From NCBI RefSeq assembly GCF_026262505.1, contig NC_067203.1, positions 19,759,411 through 19,823,410 on the forward strand: a DNA stretch of 64,000 nucleotides, read 5' to 3'. Shown here piece after piece: positions 40,451 through 51,209 of the stretch. Origin of the DNA: Trichomonas vaginalis G3 (taxonomy: Eukaryota; Parabasalia; Trichomonadida; Trichomonadidae). Position 1 is the stretch's first letter; each line of letters opens with the position of its first letter. The position numbers were made by a program, and so were the translations under genes. The notes under the pieces were generated by a model that ran no database searches, was not told the origin of the DNA, and worked only from the letters and a program-made list of their open reading frames with translations.

Positions 40451-40813
40451 ATGGACGCACAGAACTTAGCGAATGCACAGCAACCTGGACAACCAAACCC
40501 AGAGAATATTCCAAATGAAGTTAGAATACAAACTGCAATGGCAAACTATGGTCAAGTGCCAACAGATGTACAAATGCAAACTGCCATGTCAAATGACGCT
40601 GCGTTAGGTTTGCCACCATGGTATGCAAATATGAGATGGAAAGAGTTTTATACAAACCCTGAAGTGGGATATAAACAACTCTATGCAGATGACGCGAACA
40701 CAGGAGTTGACCCAGAATATGTTTTCTACCAGAGGAGAAACAGAATGTATGAGCTCCAGTTAAAGAATGCTATGGAACTCAACAGGAAACGTAAGAGACT
40801 AGGCGGACATTAG
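40451..40813 (+). CDS. unknown Gln/Asn-rich protein
   Basis: The 120-residue product opens with a Gln/Pro/Asn-rich tail (LANAQQPGQPNPENIPNEVR) and two imperfect copies of RIQTAMANYGQVPTD/QMQTAMSNDAALG. A short folded part (PPWYANMRWKEFYTNPEVGY) and a basic end (NRKRKRLGGH) follow. It may be a small DNA-associated virion protein, but that is a guess. The start is in AATATTAAATG. Confidence 0.55.
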   Translation: MDAQNLANAQQPGQPNPENIPNEVRIQTAMANYGQVPTDVQMQTAMSNDAALGLPPWYANMRWKEFYTNPEVGYKQLYADDANTGVDPEYVFYQRRNRMYELQLKNAMELNRKRKRLGGH

Positions 40814-40831
40814 ATTTTTACATATAGTAAA

Positions 40832-41074
40832 ATGGGTTTCTTCAGTAAGATAGGAAACTTCTTTCGAAATGTTGGAAGAGGTATATGGAATGGAATAAAA
40901 ACCGTAGGAAGAGGAATTTGGAACGGTGTCAAAAATATTGGTAAAAGAGTAGGTCAGTTTGTTGGTATTATACCTAAAGACCCTGAACCAGAAGAACAAG
41001 CTCCTGTTATACAACAGCCTGAACCTGCACCACAGTCTAGTTGGCAACCAAATCCAACACCTCAACCGTATTAA
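40832..41074 (+). CDS. amphipathic small protein, MGFF type
   Basis: This 80-residue protein has three tandem amphipathic units with the pattern GRGIWNGIKTVGRGIWNGVK, rich in Gly, Trp, Ile and basic residues. A Pro/Gln-rich tail follows (PEPEEQAPVIQQPEPAPQ). It parallels the MAAGFFKKLW proteins of Polinton 1. Membrane interaction, like adenovirus protein VI, is suggested by composition only. Confidence 0.6.
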   Translation: MGFFSKIGNFFRNVGRGIWNGIKTVGRGIWNGVKNIGKRVGQFVGIIPKDPEPEEQAPVIQQPEPAPQSSWQPNPTPQPY

Positions 41075-41078
41075 AAAA

Positions 41079-41927
41079 TTATATTTTTACCGTTCGATAG
41101 TAGTTGTATATGAAACTAAGTTCTAAGTAAAACGCATGGTATAATGGAATTATTCTTTTTCTTCCATCTGTAGTAAACCATACTTGAAAGTCTGAAATAC
41201 TTCCACTTGGTGGTTCGTATAACTTTGTAGGTTTTTCGTAAAAGTCATTTGCCAAGCATAAGAAAGAGTTTTGGGCGCCAGAAAATGAAGCATGAACAAT
41301 AATAGCAGCTGGGTCGAAAACATCTTTAAATAAATATGGTTCATCTCTTGCATATCGACTGTAAATATTTGCTAAAGGAAGTTCGACTTTCTGATTTAAC
41401 ATTCTTTGCAAATAATACCATGACATTGCAGTGAATTCTGTATATATTTGTTCGTCTTTCTTTGGATTGTCTTCGTAGATTTGAAATGACACTTGTGAAT
41501 TTTGTTTGTCATATACAATTCTCACATAAAGTGTGCTCTCGGTATTTGCATATTCATCAGCATATTTTGCATAACATGAATTTATTTTATCTTCTATATT
41601 TTTTAACGCAGTCTGTAGAGAAGATGAAAGGTCAACTTGTATTAGCTCAATTTCTTCCCACATTTTTCGTTTCCCTTCAGATATATAATCTATATGAAAC
41701 CTTACAATAAATGGAAAACTTTTATCTTCTACAGACACAAACTTCATTCTACGAAAGCCAATAGCTTTTGTGACAGATGGGTCTCTTAGCCATCTTAATG
41801 GGTAGTCAAAACGATAGCCTTCATGCTTTACGGTCTCTGTCTCAAACTTTTGACCGACATTAGTAAAAAGTTCATCTAATGGTTTAGTTGTAGCAACTCT
41901 TGAATTTTCTTTTTCTATTGGAAGCAT
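41079..41927 (-). CDS. candidate minor capsid (penton-like) protein
   Basis: The 282-residue protein appears intact. Strand-rich segments (RFHIDYISEGKRKMWEEIEL; LYVRIVYDKQNSQVSFQIYE) lead to a C-terminal end SDFQVWFTTDGRKRIIPLYH followed by AFYLELSFIYNY. That final pattern, strand, turn with Asp-Gly, then a Leu/Glu strand, is common at the end of Polinton penton proteins. It lies back to back with the fibre gene, 18 bp apart, as would suit a penton-fibre pair. Assignment is by pattern and context. Confidence 0.5.
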   Translation of the reverse strand: MLPIEKENSRVATTKPLDELFTNVGQKFETETVKHEGYRFDYPLRWLRDPSVTKAIGFRRMKFVSVEDKSFPFIVRFHIDYISEGKRKMWEEIELIQVDLSSSLQTALKNIEDKINSCYAKYADEYANTESTLYVRIVYDKQNSQVSFQIYEDNPKKDEQIYTEFTAMSWYYLQRMLNQKVELPLANIYSRYARDEPYLFKDVFDPAAIIVHASFSGAQNSFLCLANDFYEKPTKLYEPPSGSISDFQVWFTTDGRKRIIPLYHAFYLELSFIYNYYRTVKI

Positions 41928-41945
41928 ATTTTATCTAGAATAAAA

Positions 41946-42734
41946 ATGTCAAATGAAACAGCGTCTATGAGAGAAATACAACACAACCGACAACTCATTA
42001 TACAAGCTCTAAATAAGAACACAACAAACTTTTCAAACTATTCTAAGATATCTGAGTCATTGAAAGAAGGAAACTTAAAACTGACATTAAACCCAATGAC
42101 AGATGAGTTTCTATTTCAAGACAACAAGAACCATACTGTTTGTATAAATCCAACAAAAAGAACTTTAAACGAGAAACCTATAGATGAACTTCTTTTGAAA
42201 GCAGATATTGACAACAAAGCTGACAAAGAGTATGTCATTGAAAAAGTTCAAGAAGAACATGACAGAGCAGATGCAACATATGCAACAAAAGAGGATGTTG
42301 AAAAGAAAGCTGACAAAGAGTATGTTGACGATGAGTTAGCATATCTGGCTAGTGGGTTAGTGAAGAAGGCAGATAAGGAATATGTGGATGAAAAAGACAA
42401 TGAAATTAAAGAAATGGTTGAATGGTACCATGAACGGACATCGAAGATTTTAGAAGGTAAAGCCAATACAGGGTGGGTTTCAGGATGTTTAGACCTTAAA
42501 GCCGACAAAGAAACTGTAGATATGTTGGCACAAACGGTTTCAAGTCATACCAGAGGTTTAATGGAAAGATGGAAACAGTTGAAAGAGCTTGAGAAAGGTG
42601 TTACAGAGTTAAGGAATACAAAAGCAGACTCGACATGGATAAAAGGATATGTAGATGCAACAAAAGAGTATATTTTCACATGGACAGAAGGAACATACCA
42701 CAAAAATATCATAGACATAGCATCTCTGACGTAA
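41946..42734 (+). CDS. fibre stalk, coiled-coil repeats
   Basis: The 262-residue product begins with a helical segment and a globular region (LKLTLNPMTDEFLFQDNKNH), then repeats KADKEYVDDELAYLASGLVK and KADKEYVDEKDNEIKEMVEW. The YHERTSKIL, NTGWVSGCLDLKADKE stretch is close to that of the Polinton 1 stalk. It would form a trimeric shaft attached to the penton. The tip frame overlaps its 3' end. Confidence 0.75.
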   Translation: MSNETASMREIQHNRQLIIQALNKNTTNFSNYSKISESLKEGNLKLTLNPMTDEFLFQDNKNHTVCINPTKRTLNEKPIDELLLKADIDNKADKEYVIEKVQEEHDRADATYATKEDVEKKADKEYVDDELAYLASGLVKKADKEYVDEKDNEIKEMVEWYHERTSKILEGKANTGWVSGCLDLKADKETVDMLAQTVSSHTRGLMERWKQLKELEKGVTELRNTKADSTWIKGYVDATKEYIFTWTEGTYHKNIIDIASLT

Positions 42735-43234
42735 ATGAACTTGAAGAAAGGTTATATAAGAAAGCAGACAAAACAGAGCTTCAAACATTAAAGACTGAAA
42801 TACTTCAAACAGTATATCCTATAGGTTCTATTTACACGTCAATGAACTCTACCAGACCAGAAGTAGTACTTGGTCTCGGAACTTGGACTCAAATAGTCGA
42901 CAGGTTTTTGTATTGTGCAAACTCTTCAAAGGAAACAGGTGGAAGTAAAACGATTTCAGGTGAAAATTTACCTGCACACAGTCACTACATAGATTTAAGT
43001 ACATCTCAAGCAGGTTGGCATAAGCATAGATATTGGGATTGGTCAGGAATGACAAAAGGTAAAGGATATGATGTTAAAGACGAGGTTAAGTTTGCTATAA
43101 ATTGTTACTGGAGTGACACTCAGGGAGATGGAAACCATACACATCGCGTTTCGGGATATACGCAAACAACGGGACAAAGTAAAGACTACATGCCACCTTA
43201 CATGACAGTTTACGCATGGTATAGAAATGCTTAG
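42635..43234 (+). CDS. fibre tip, phage collar/gp10-type domain
   Basis: After a short coiled coil (ELEERLYKKADKTELQTLK) comes the tip domain: QTVYPIGSIYTSMNSTRPEV, GLGTWTQIVDRFLYCANSSK, LPAHSHYIDL, GDGNHTHRVSGY and YMPPYMTVYAWYRNA. It is closely related to the last 140 residues of the Polinton 1 tip but has no Asp-box propeller between shaft and tip. Codons before about 42700 in this frame overlap the stalk frame and are probably not translated from here. Confidence 0.72.
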   Translation: MDKRICRCNKRVYFHMDRRNIPQKYHRHSISDVNELEERLYKKADKTELQTLKTEILQTVYPIGSIYTSMNSTRPEVVLGLGTWTQIVDRFLYCANSSKETGGSKTISGENLPAHSHYIDLSTSQAGWHKHRYWDWSGMTKGKGYDVKDEVKFAINCYWSDTQGDGNHTHRVSGYTQTTGQSKDYMPPYMTVYAWYRNA

Positions 43235-44183
43235 TCGTCATTTTCAACTTCTTTAGCATATTCGTCAGGAGTTGTCTTATATTTGTTAGGAACTGTCTTT
43301 GAAAGTATACCACCTTGAACTTTGACAAGTTTGAAACGAGGTCTGACAATAGTAGTTTTATCTTCTGCTTGCAGTCTGTACATTTTGCCATGTTTGCCTA
43401 AAACTTCATAATATTCTCTTGTATACTTTCTTCTATTTTTACGAACACGAAGGTGAGTACCTGTCGAGTTCCCATTGTTGTCATAGTCAATAGTATTTTC
43501 ATATGGGTCGCGTTTAGGTATTTCTATTTTTACTTTGTCACCTTTCTTAAGTTTGAAGCCTGGCATTCTTTCTTGTTTGTCTCTTTTGACTAAACTATTA
43601 TATAGTCTTTCTCTAAGTCGGGGTTGTTTTTATTTCTTCGGGGAGTGGTTTCCCAAACCTTTTTGTTTACGGCTATTGTAAATATTTAAAACTTGTCTCA
43701 TCTTTGCCATGGAGAAATGTCTATATTTGTCGTCATATGACATTTCATCTACCTCACCACCTTGTGGTTGGTTTAAGTCTCTTAAGATTTTTATACAACT
43801 GTCAATGACACCAAGAGCAGAATGGTTTTGGTCGACAATGAAATATTGGTTTACATTTTTTGAACGCAGATAGTTTTTAATATCATCTGATTTGAAAGAA
43901 CTTTCACAGTCAGATGTCAGTTTTGTTGGATGGTATTTGTCAACGAATATTGTCAAAGCAGTTTTCACATCTAAAATATTTTTGGACTGTAATGGTATGG
44001 TTTCACAGTATCTTGTTTTTGACCAACAAATATTAGCCAGTATGGTGGTCCATCTGTTCTAACTCTCGGAATGTTTTCCAAGATATCCATAAACCAAGCA
44101 TTTGGTGTTGAACTAAAGATTTTTATCATGAGTGCTTTCTTTGTCGCTTTAGAAACATAGGGGTCCTTGTTCGGATTCGTCAT
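43231..44183 (-). pseudogene. int: retroviral-type integrase, broken
   Basis: Parts in order are an N-terminal piece with ATKKALMIKIFSSTP and WFMDILENIP (first acidic residue of the core), the core with HPTKLTSDCESSF and YFIVDQNHSALGVIDSC, then the C-terminal basic SH3-like domain FKLKKGDKVKIEIPKRDPYE and REYYEVLGKHGKMYRLQ. This is the Polinton integrase in minus orientation. It has about two to three breaks. Confidence 0.75.
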
Positions 44184-44200
44184 TTTTTACCCTATAAGAA

Positions 44201-44539
44201 ATGGGTTTATTTGGCGCATTAGCAGGAGTTGCATCCAGATTTTTGCCCGCAGTGGGAACAATAGCTAGAGGTGTATTTGGAGTTGGAAGGAAGATTTTGA
44301 GTACATTAGGTATACTTAAAGAGAAAGCACAACCTATTATACAAACTGTACAGAAAGGTTGGGATGTAGCACGAGATGCAGCAAATCTTATTCCAAATCC
44401 TGAAACAAGAGGAAAAGTTCAAGGATGGATGGACAATGTAGGAAGACAAGCAGGAAACTATTATAACAAAGCAAATGACTACTATAACCAAGCAGGACAC
44501 TATATGGACCAAGGTGAAAGATTCTTTACAGAGGATTAA
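44201..44539 (+). CDS. amphipathic/coiled small virion-type protein
   Basis: The 112-residue product starts MGLFGALAGVASRFLPAVGT, a Gly/Ala-rich hydrophobic helix, then a basic stretch and a Tyr/Asn-rich end (NYYNKANDYYNQAGHYMDQG). Composition resembles other small amphipathic proteins in both elements and, loosely, adenovirus protein VI. It is divergent from the integrase gene. Confidence 0.55.
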   Translation: MGLFGALAGVASRFLPAVGTIARGVFGVGRKILSTLGILKEKAQPIIQTVQKGWDVARDAANLIPNPETRGKVQGWMDNVGRQAGNYYNKANDYYNQAGHYMDQGERFFTED

Positions 44540-45375
44540 CCATGCACAACAATGGGTAAACAATAACAACTCAACCGCCTCAAACGTGGGGAATGTAAAG
44601 TTTTTTACTGAGATGAATATAAAATAAGCATGAGACAAATGGGTTCAAGATGGATTTGTCGGCTTCCAGCAGTTACACAAACGTGTTTGTAAAGTTCTTC
44701 CTATACCTCAGGAAGTTTTAGACCGACTTAAAAAACACAACAACCAGTTGAAAACAAACCAAACTAAAATTTTTTACTGAGATGAAATGACCGAAGAAGT
44801 TGAAACGGTAAGATTTGACACCACAAACAAAAAGTTCAGAACATTTTCAAAACCTGTCAAAGAACTTACAGATGAAAGAAAAATTCAATAATAGAAAGTG
44901 CCAGGTCTGGAAATACAAACCCTAACTATAAAGTCACTTTTCATAGAAATGGAACGGCTAGTATCTCAAAAAAGAAACAGACCCTCACAAATAAAATATT
45001 GAAGTCTGAAGGAGCTTTCGAGACAACAGATGGAAAAGTATACTTCACCGACCAACAGTTCATTATAGAACATCTCATTGACTTAGAGTCGAAATATTCT
45101 AAACTTTACAACAAACACAAAAGTTGAAAGGAAAACAAAAACAAATGGCATATGATATTTATGAAGATGTTGACGACACAACTAAACTGCTGCAAGTGAG
45201 GTAAAGTCAGATGAACCGAAAAGTGACGAAAAAACCGATAAAAGAAGAAAAACCAAAAACTGAAGATAAACCAAAACCAAAGTTTAGTTTGGAAACTAAA
45301 CCAAGTCAACCTTCATTAGCTGGTATGGGTTGGCGTCAAAGGCTTATGATAGCAGGTGGTTATGTAAAGTAAAGA
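44540..45375 (+). pseudogene. block of small broken genes
   Basis: At least three small plus-strand genes are recognisable: one with KVLPIPQEVLDRLKKHNNQL (about 44640-44780), one opening MTEEVETVRFDTTNKKFRTF with later ILKSEGAFETTDGKVYFTDQ (44787-45126), and one opening MAYDIYEDVDDTTK with a Lys/Pro-rich tail (45144-45372). Two of them are preceded by the same TTTTTTACTGAGATGAA leader (44597 and 44770). There are several breaks; none is recognised. Confidence 0.4.
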
Positions 45376-45401
45376 AAAAACATTTTTTTATTTTTATAAA
45401 A

Positions 45402-47556
45402 ATGCCCCCATATAGAATGGATAGAAAATCTGCTAGAATAAAAGCAGAGTTAGAAAGATATGGTTGGAAAGTTTCGAAGAATTTTAAATATAGGAAGGGA
45501 AGACCCATAAAAGTCTATGACAAATTGTCTGGTCTTCGCTACGAAATGGAATTGGAAACAGCACGCGCAAATTATCCAAACAGACTAGAGAGGTTAGAAG
45601 AAGAACGTCTTATGGACATGCCTTTCGATGTTAGTGAACCTCAAGTTGAAGGACACGACGGCTTTGCCAGATTCTACTGGAAACATGACGAACAATTGCA
45701 TCCTTTGAGAAGGAAAAAAGGTAGTGCAGAGGATGGTCATGCTCCCATGGAAAGAACAAGATATGCATATGAAAAGTATCGTGAAGTTAGAAGTCAAATT
45801 ACATCTGGTCGAACCTTTACAGTAAACTTTGACGAAGGAAAGAACAAAGAAGGCTTCATGGGTGTACTTGCTGCCATACAAGACGGAAATAAGAAAGGAT
45901 ACAATCTCAGACTAACCATAACAGATTTGGATGGTCATATATACTATGCACATGGCAATGTCACAACAGCTGCAATGCTTCTTGACGCTTTCAAGACTAC
46001 AAAGAGAGAACAAATGGTTGACTCCGACTCAGACATTTTGAATGCAATTGAAGGAATTGCAAGTGTAAAATTTGAATGGTACCAACCGAACCCTCAAGCA
46101 GTCAGACAACATGCTGGATACTTCCCGTTCATAAATAAGTCTGACATTGACTTGACAAGGTATGGAATTTACAATTCAATTGAAACAATTGTCAACGAAA
46201 CCTTGCATTCTTACATGTCTCAGGAACTCTGGTCTTGTTACAGATGAAGAGATGAAGTATCTTGGAGTCATGTGTGAAGACAAGGTACATTCTCAGAGGT
46301 CAATTGGCAAAAATTGCACCGTTGGCAAATGTCAATATCCGAGTCAACATACCTACAGCTAAAGGTTCTTCACATGACGACTATGTTGTTGAGTTCAATT
46401 TACCATGGTTGAAGATTGCAATTGTCCACAACCACTTCATGTTGAACGAAAGTCTTACAAACCATTGTTCGGAAAAGGCAAGTGCAACATTGTCAGAGCT
46501 GTAAACATTCTTTTCGAGAAAGGTTTGTTGGAACAATTCCAGATGACAAGCTGACAGAAACTTTTGTACCAAAAGACGAAACAAACTTTTCATTGTTAGC
46601 AAGACCCAAAAGTTGTTCCAGACAAAGTTCTAGTACAAAAGAAGTACACAGTTCCAAAAGGAGTTGGATTGTTCGGATACCAACCTGAACCAGAAGAACT
46701 TCAATGAGGTTGCAAGAACTTCAAGATGCTATAAACAAACTTCCATTGAGACATCCAATTGACGTCCAAATTGTATTGGAGAGCATCTGAGTTAGGTCAG
46801 AAGGTTTTATATGAAACAGGTTTGCTTCGACGATGTTTATGAGATAACAGGAGAAAGTTTCTCAGAAGATAAGAGACTCACTTGAATTTCCACGAACTGG
46901 TCCGATTGGATGCGACAAGTTCGACTCAGATGAAAAGATATACTATGTCGACCTTAACGCTGCATACATGAGGTTCGTCCAATATATTCCAACTGGAATC
47001 CAAACGAAGACGGTGAGTTCCCAGGAAGGAACTATACAGTTGGAAAAGTCATACAACAACTGTTATGATATTAGGAAAGCTTCAAACCCCAAACTTGCAA
47101 TGACACTCAAATTGCTTATGAATTCGACATGGGGATATTCCATTAAGAAAACCTCAAGAGATGAAGAGTAAACATTATGAGAAGGTCGACAACTTTGTTG
47201 AAAGGTTTTCTCCTTTTGTTTGAAGTACGAATTCACTCAAGGTCAAAGTGGAAACCACATGGAAAACCCTATTGATCGAAATTGGCTTACCTCAGTTCGC
47301 AAAGGCAGTCCCTTGACAATATAAACAACATTCTTCTCGAATCAAATTCGAAAAGTTGTGGTTTACTATGAGAACATTGACGCACTCATGACGAACGAAG
47401 AAGGCTTATACAAACTCCATTGAAATGGGCATGGTCGGTGAAAAGATGGGTCAATTCAAATTGGACAAAATTTTTACCGAAGTTCATGTCCTCTCCAAGC
47501 GTAAGTACTGGGGCATACTTGAAGACGGCACAGAAATAAAACATTGCATGAAATAA
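45402..47556 (+). pseudogene. polB: protein-primed DNA polymerase B, heavily broken
   Basis: The start ATG follows TTTTTATAAAAATG. The first 280 residues are an N-terminal region (MDRKSARIKAELERYGWKVS; GFMGVLAAIQDGNKKGYNLR) with no polymerase motif. Later parts show palm motif A (YYVDLNAAYM) and motif B (KLLMNSTWGYS), and the final part reads FKLDKIFTEVHVLSKRKYWG. This is the replicative polymerase of element 2. It has about ten breaks. It is much more decayed than its Polinton 1 relative, and no HNH cluster is evident. Confidence 0.7.
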
Positions 47557-49330
47557 AAAATTTTTTTCGAATTTAATCGGACAGGTCGAGTTACACCATT
47601 CTTGGTCTCAAACTCATTATAACCTGTTTTGTTTGTATTTTCGTCGACTATGGCACGAGACACAAACATTGACCAAACGGAACAAAAGTGTCATTTCAGA
47701 TGGTCACGCAGCCAATCGCATTCGAGCACTTCGAAGAAGCCTTACGTTCCAAGGGAGAGGGTGTTCTGGTGCAAGGCAGAGGTCATGAAACTCTACGAGC
47801 AGTACATCCTCAATGCCTGGGAGGACAAATCGTCCTTGGATTGGCAATTCTACCAACTCCTCTGGGACGACCCCTACGTCCAACTGGGATGACGAAAGAG
47901 TCCAATTCAGGGGTCAGGAACTACTTGTCCAAATTCTCATTAATTTAAGCGCTTACGCAACTAAACACCTAAATTTTACTTGGGGTTTCCCCCTAAAATA
48001 AAATTTTTTACTCTTAGAACCACTCGAGGTTCTCCTAACGGTTGTTGAGCTTTGTCACCGTCAATGTGTCCTGACCCTCGTCTTCTTGTCTGGATTTGGA
48101 ACCCATTGAATTGCGACAAGCTTACCCATGGAGATTGAACCGCGATTCGAGGTTAAGGTTCAAGATGTCCACAGTTGAGGACTGGGGTAAGACACATTGC
48201 CTGTCTCCTTGTTGCGGATTTGGTATGGGTAGGGTTGGGAAATTTCGTAAGTGTCCATCGGCAACAAGGTTGCCCAAACTTCCTCTTCTTTCGGTTTCTC
48301 TTCTTCCTCTTCTTCCTCTTCTTCTCTTCTTCCTCTTCTTTGATAATACCTTCGGCAATTCCTGTGTTCACGAATTACGGTGTTGCATGTTTGTCCTTTC
48401 CGATACCTTCCAGATAGGCGTCTATCCTCTTCGAAGAAAGGTAGATGAGTCTGGCAAGGTCTCGGTTCTTCTCGCGTAAATGCGCAAGGTTTCCGTTAAA
48501 TCATTCAGGACTTTCTCATTGGAAGCTTGGTTCATGAGGAACTCCACTTTAAGTCCCTTCATCTCTTCCATAAGACCTACTTTGGAGAGTCTTTAACGGT
48601 GTTGTCAGATGAGCTTTCAAATTTCAAATTTGAACTTTGAACTGGGCCTTTGTCTGGCAACATTGAAAGACATCTGCCATTGTGTTCGGCTTCGGTGCTG
48701 TTCGGACATTCGAAAAATGAAGTGGTTTTGAGAATGAACGGTTTACTTCAAAAAGCTTGTTATGACGGTTAAGTCATACAACAAGTTTAAATAATATCTT
48801 GTTCTTCTTCTGAACGTTTGTTGTTGTCTCTTCCGATAAAAGTTTCGACATGAGAACAAAAAACGTTTTTTTGAGAATTGCGGAAGAGTTCAGGCAAACG
48901 TTCATATTCTGGATATGTTGGGAGCAGTTCAAACATCTGAGCTGACTTTCGGACAAAATTGGGACAATGTCAGACATTTCATCTTTGGTCGGACTGCTTG
49001 AAGGTAAGTCCCTTAACATGTAAGTAGCTCTGGTAAAGTCTTCTCATTTCTGCTAACTTTTGGAGTATAGACTTCGTAGTTTAGAAGTTTTAATTTTAAA
49101 TGTCTATTCCACTCTTGACATCTAAACGGTAACTATCCATGAGGTCAAGAGTAGCTTGGTAGCTTTAAGTGGAGCTATCTGTTCCTTGACTTCTGCAATT
49201 TTGGTTGCAATTGTGATTTGAGCTCCTTCAAGTTCGCCGTCTAATGTCGTTCTCAACGCCTTCAACCATGGCTTGAAACTCTTCATCGGTCCATTGAGAT
49301 TGGTGTGGGACGAATTTAACTTGCTTCATT
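47557..49330. pseudogene. GC-richer block of decayed small genes
   Basis: This tract has visibly more G and C than flanking DNA. A plus-strand piece at 47650-47892 reads WCKAEVMKLYEQYILNAWED. Minus-strand pieces include a Lys/Arg- or Glu-rich low-complexity run over a CTTCTTCCTCTT purine-pyrimidine tract at about 48280-48345, a frame at 48774-49019, and a short start at 49329 (MKQVKFVPHQSQWTDEEFQA). No frame is long or recognisable. I treat the block as decayed element genes. Confidence 0.35.
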
Positions 49331-50060
49331 CAAAAAATGAAAAAAAATGTTTTTATTAACTCTAACACGTGCCATGTATATGGCTATAAGAAACTTACCA
49401 GAAGGCTTCTTCTTCACATGAGTCTTTGGCAACTTGAAGTGTTGGTGTTGGAGTTCTTGGGGAGGTGGCTTCTGAAATTTCAAATCTCTCCTCGAGCGCA
49501 AAACAACAGATGTCAGAATAACATTCCCCACTGTCCTTCTTGCCACCATAACTGTGTATTGACCAAACTTGCAATTTACAGGAAGACCGGTCAATACAGG
49601 TTCACAGTTGAAATAGTTTGTACACAAACCTGTTGAGTACGAGTGTGAGTAAAAACATAAAAAAAGTTGAAGTGAAATGAGATGTTTAACTGAACTGGTT
49701 GGATGTCGCCTTCACACGGTTAATGTAGAACGCTGACCCGAGAAGTGAAGGAGAGACTGAATTGCAATTTCATATGGGGTAGGGGGTTCTCCTTGTTTGG
49801 TATTTTTATCCAAGGACGTTTGTTTAGGAACTTAACAAGAGCTTCTCTTTTGGCGTCCTTTATGCCATCGTAGGCCTGTCCCGTCTGGTATTTGAATTGG
49901 AATTCCAGTCGAAGTCTCGAGATTCAAGGCGCCCTTCCAGAAATAGCGGTGAACTTGACCTTGGGCTTCATTACCCTGCGCAAGTACTGCTTAAAAACTT
50001 CATTTATCTCTATAAGGTAAATTGCCTCGTCAAATCCTTCTGGTATTCCGAGTCCTTCCA
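49316..50060 (-). pseudogene. decayed minus-strand genes
   Basis: A 103-residue frame (49316-49627) contains MVARRTVGNVILTSVVLRSR and a basic end with PKTHVKKKPSGKF. Upstream, pieces such as KPKVKFTAISGRAP and KDAKREALVKFLNK suggest another small basic protein. No family is recognised, and breaks are present. Confidence 0.35.
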
Positions 50061-50061
50061 T

Positions 50062-50340
50062 CCGACAGGAAAATATTTTCCGCACAACTGGAAAAAATTT
50101 CCCGCAACTGGAAAAAATTTCCCGACGACAGGAAGAATCTTCCAGTTGTCCGTCCGTAAACCATTCAAATTTTCGAAAATTGAGAACTTTTTGGTCGAAC
50201 TTCAAGAAAAGTTTTTTCCTTCGAAGAGAAAAGTTTTTCCTTCCGACAGGAAAAGTTTTTCCTTCAACAGGAAAGGTTTTTCCTTCCAACCAGGAAAGTT
50301 TTTTCCTTCCAACAGGAAAGGTTTTTTCCTTCCGACGGTT
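50062..50340. repeat. palindromic tandem repeat, GGAAA/TTTCC units
   Basis: Roughly ten imperfect units of 20-26 bp alternate ACAGGAAA and TTTTTCCTTC, as in TTTTTCCTTCCAACAGGAAA. Each can form a small hairpin, and the whole can fold in many registers. Frames read through it on both strands give artificial Phe/Pro/Lys or Lys/Glu repeats. Confidence 0.8.
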
Positions 50341-50354
50341 AAGCCACAAACAGA

Positions 50355-51001
50355 TGTCCGAACGTACCACAACCGAGCCCATTCCCAAACCAGAGGACCT
50401 AAAGCACCAGCCCCTGCACCTCAGCAACCTCAGTTCCAGCAAGTCCCTCCACCAAATTTACTACCAATTCTCACCTCAAGGTTACTACCAATTTCCACTA
50501 CAAGGCTTCCCGAACTACCCTCCTCAGCCTATGCCTTACTTCCCCAACCTTGGATGTTCATGTCAAACCCTCCACCCCAGCAATTCCAATCTCAAATCTC
50601 AATCGAAGAGAGACCAAGGTTCGAAGAAGGTCTGAACACGTTTACGCAAAGAGTATGCTACAGCTCCAATGGAAGCTGCGACAGGCTTTTCAGTCTCTTC
50701 CCTCAAATCGACCGATTTGACTCGTACCACAGATTCGGTTCGTGACCGTGAAGACTACCTCAAGCAGTCTGAGAGACTCTTCATCCTACAATCATTTAAC
50801 AACTGGAGCTCTCTCAAGAACATGCGCAATTACGAAGGTCAGACACCAGCTGGAGACCGCAAAAACAGACGTACTCGCAAGAGCCGTCCAGCTCGTTCAA
50901 AACAAAGACTGAGTAGTTCGACTTCATTCTTGCAGCTTTTGCCCATACAAGTAAAAAAAATAAACAATTACGAGTTAAACTTTTTATTCTTTTCTTTCTG
51001 A
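50355..51001 (+). pseudogene. Pro/Gln/Tyr-rich protein with basic end, broken
   Basis: The sequence begins MSERTTTEPIPKPEDLKHQP, has low-complexity YYQFPLQGFPNYPPQPMPYF, then a helical part (DREDYLKQSERLFILQSFNN) and a very basic stretch (GDRKNRRTRKSRPARSKQR). The Arg-rich end suggests a nucleic-acid-binding virion protein. It has about two breaks. No family is recognised. Confidence 0.4.
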
Positions 51002-51182
51002 GTTGTTTAGAGCTGGTTTTCTTGTAGAAACCTTTCGTACTCTCCATGGTCATGTAATTGCGAATTTGTACGCAATTCCAGGTTCGTTGTTTTTGAACCT
51101 GATGTATGTAACGCTTCCATCCCTCCTCAGGGAAGTAAGCTGCTAACATCTGACCAAGTTTTCTCGGTGACTCGGAGCTCAT
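50955..51182 (-). CDS. unknown small basic protein
   Basis: The minus-strand frame starts MSSESPRKLGQMLAAYFPEE and ends within a Lys/Arg-rich run (SSKQLRKKRIKSLTRN). The frame stays open to 50814, but that part overlaps the convergent gene. The ATG follows AGTGACATTTTTATG. No function can be assigned. Confidence 0.35.
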
Positions 51183-51209
51183 AAAAATGTCACTTTTTAA
51201 ACGTTAAGT

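Noticed and set aside
49897-50350. Long plus- and minus-strand frames through the GGAAA/TTTCC array
   Set aside because: Both are kept open by the repeat and give artificial residue runs. Only the sequence after about 50355 looks protein-like.
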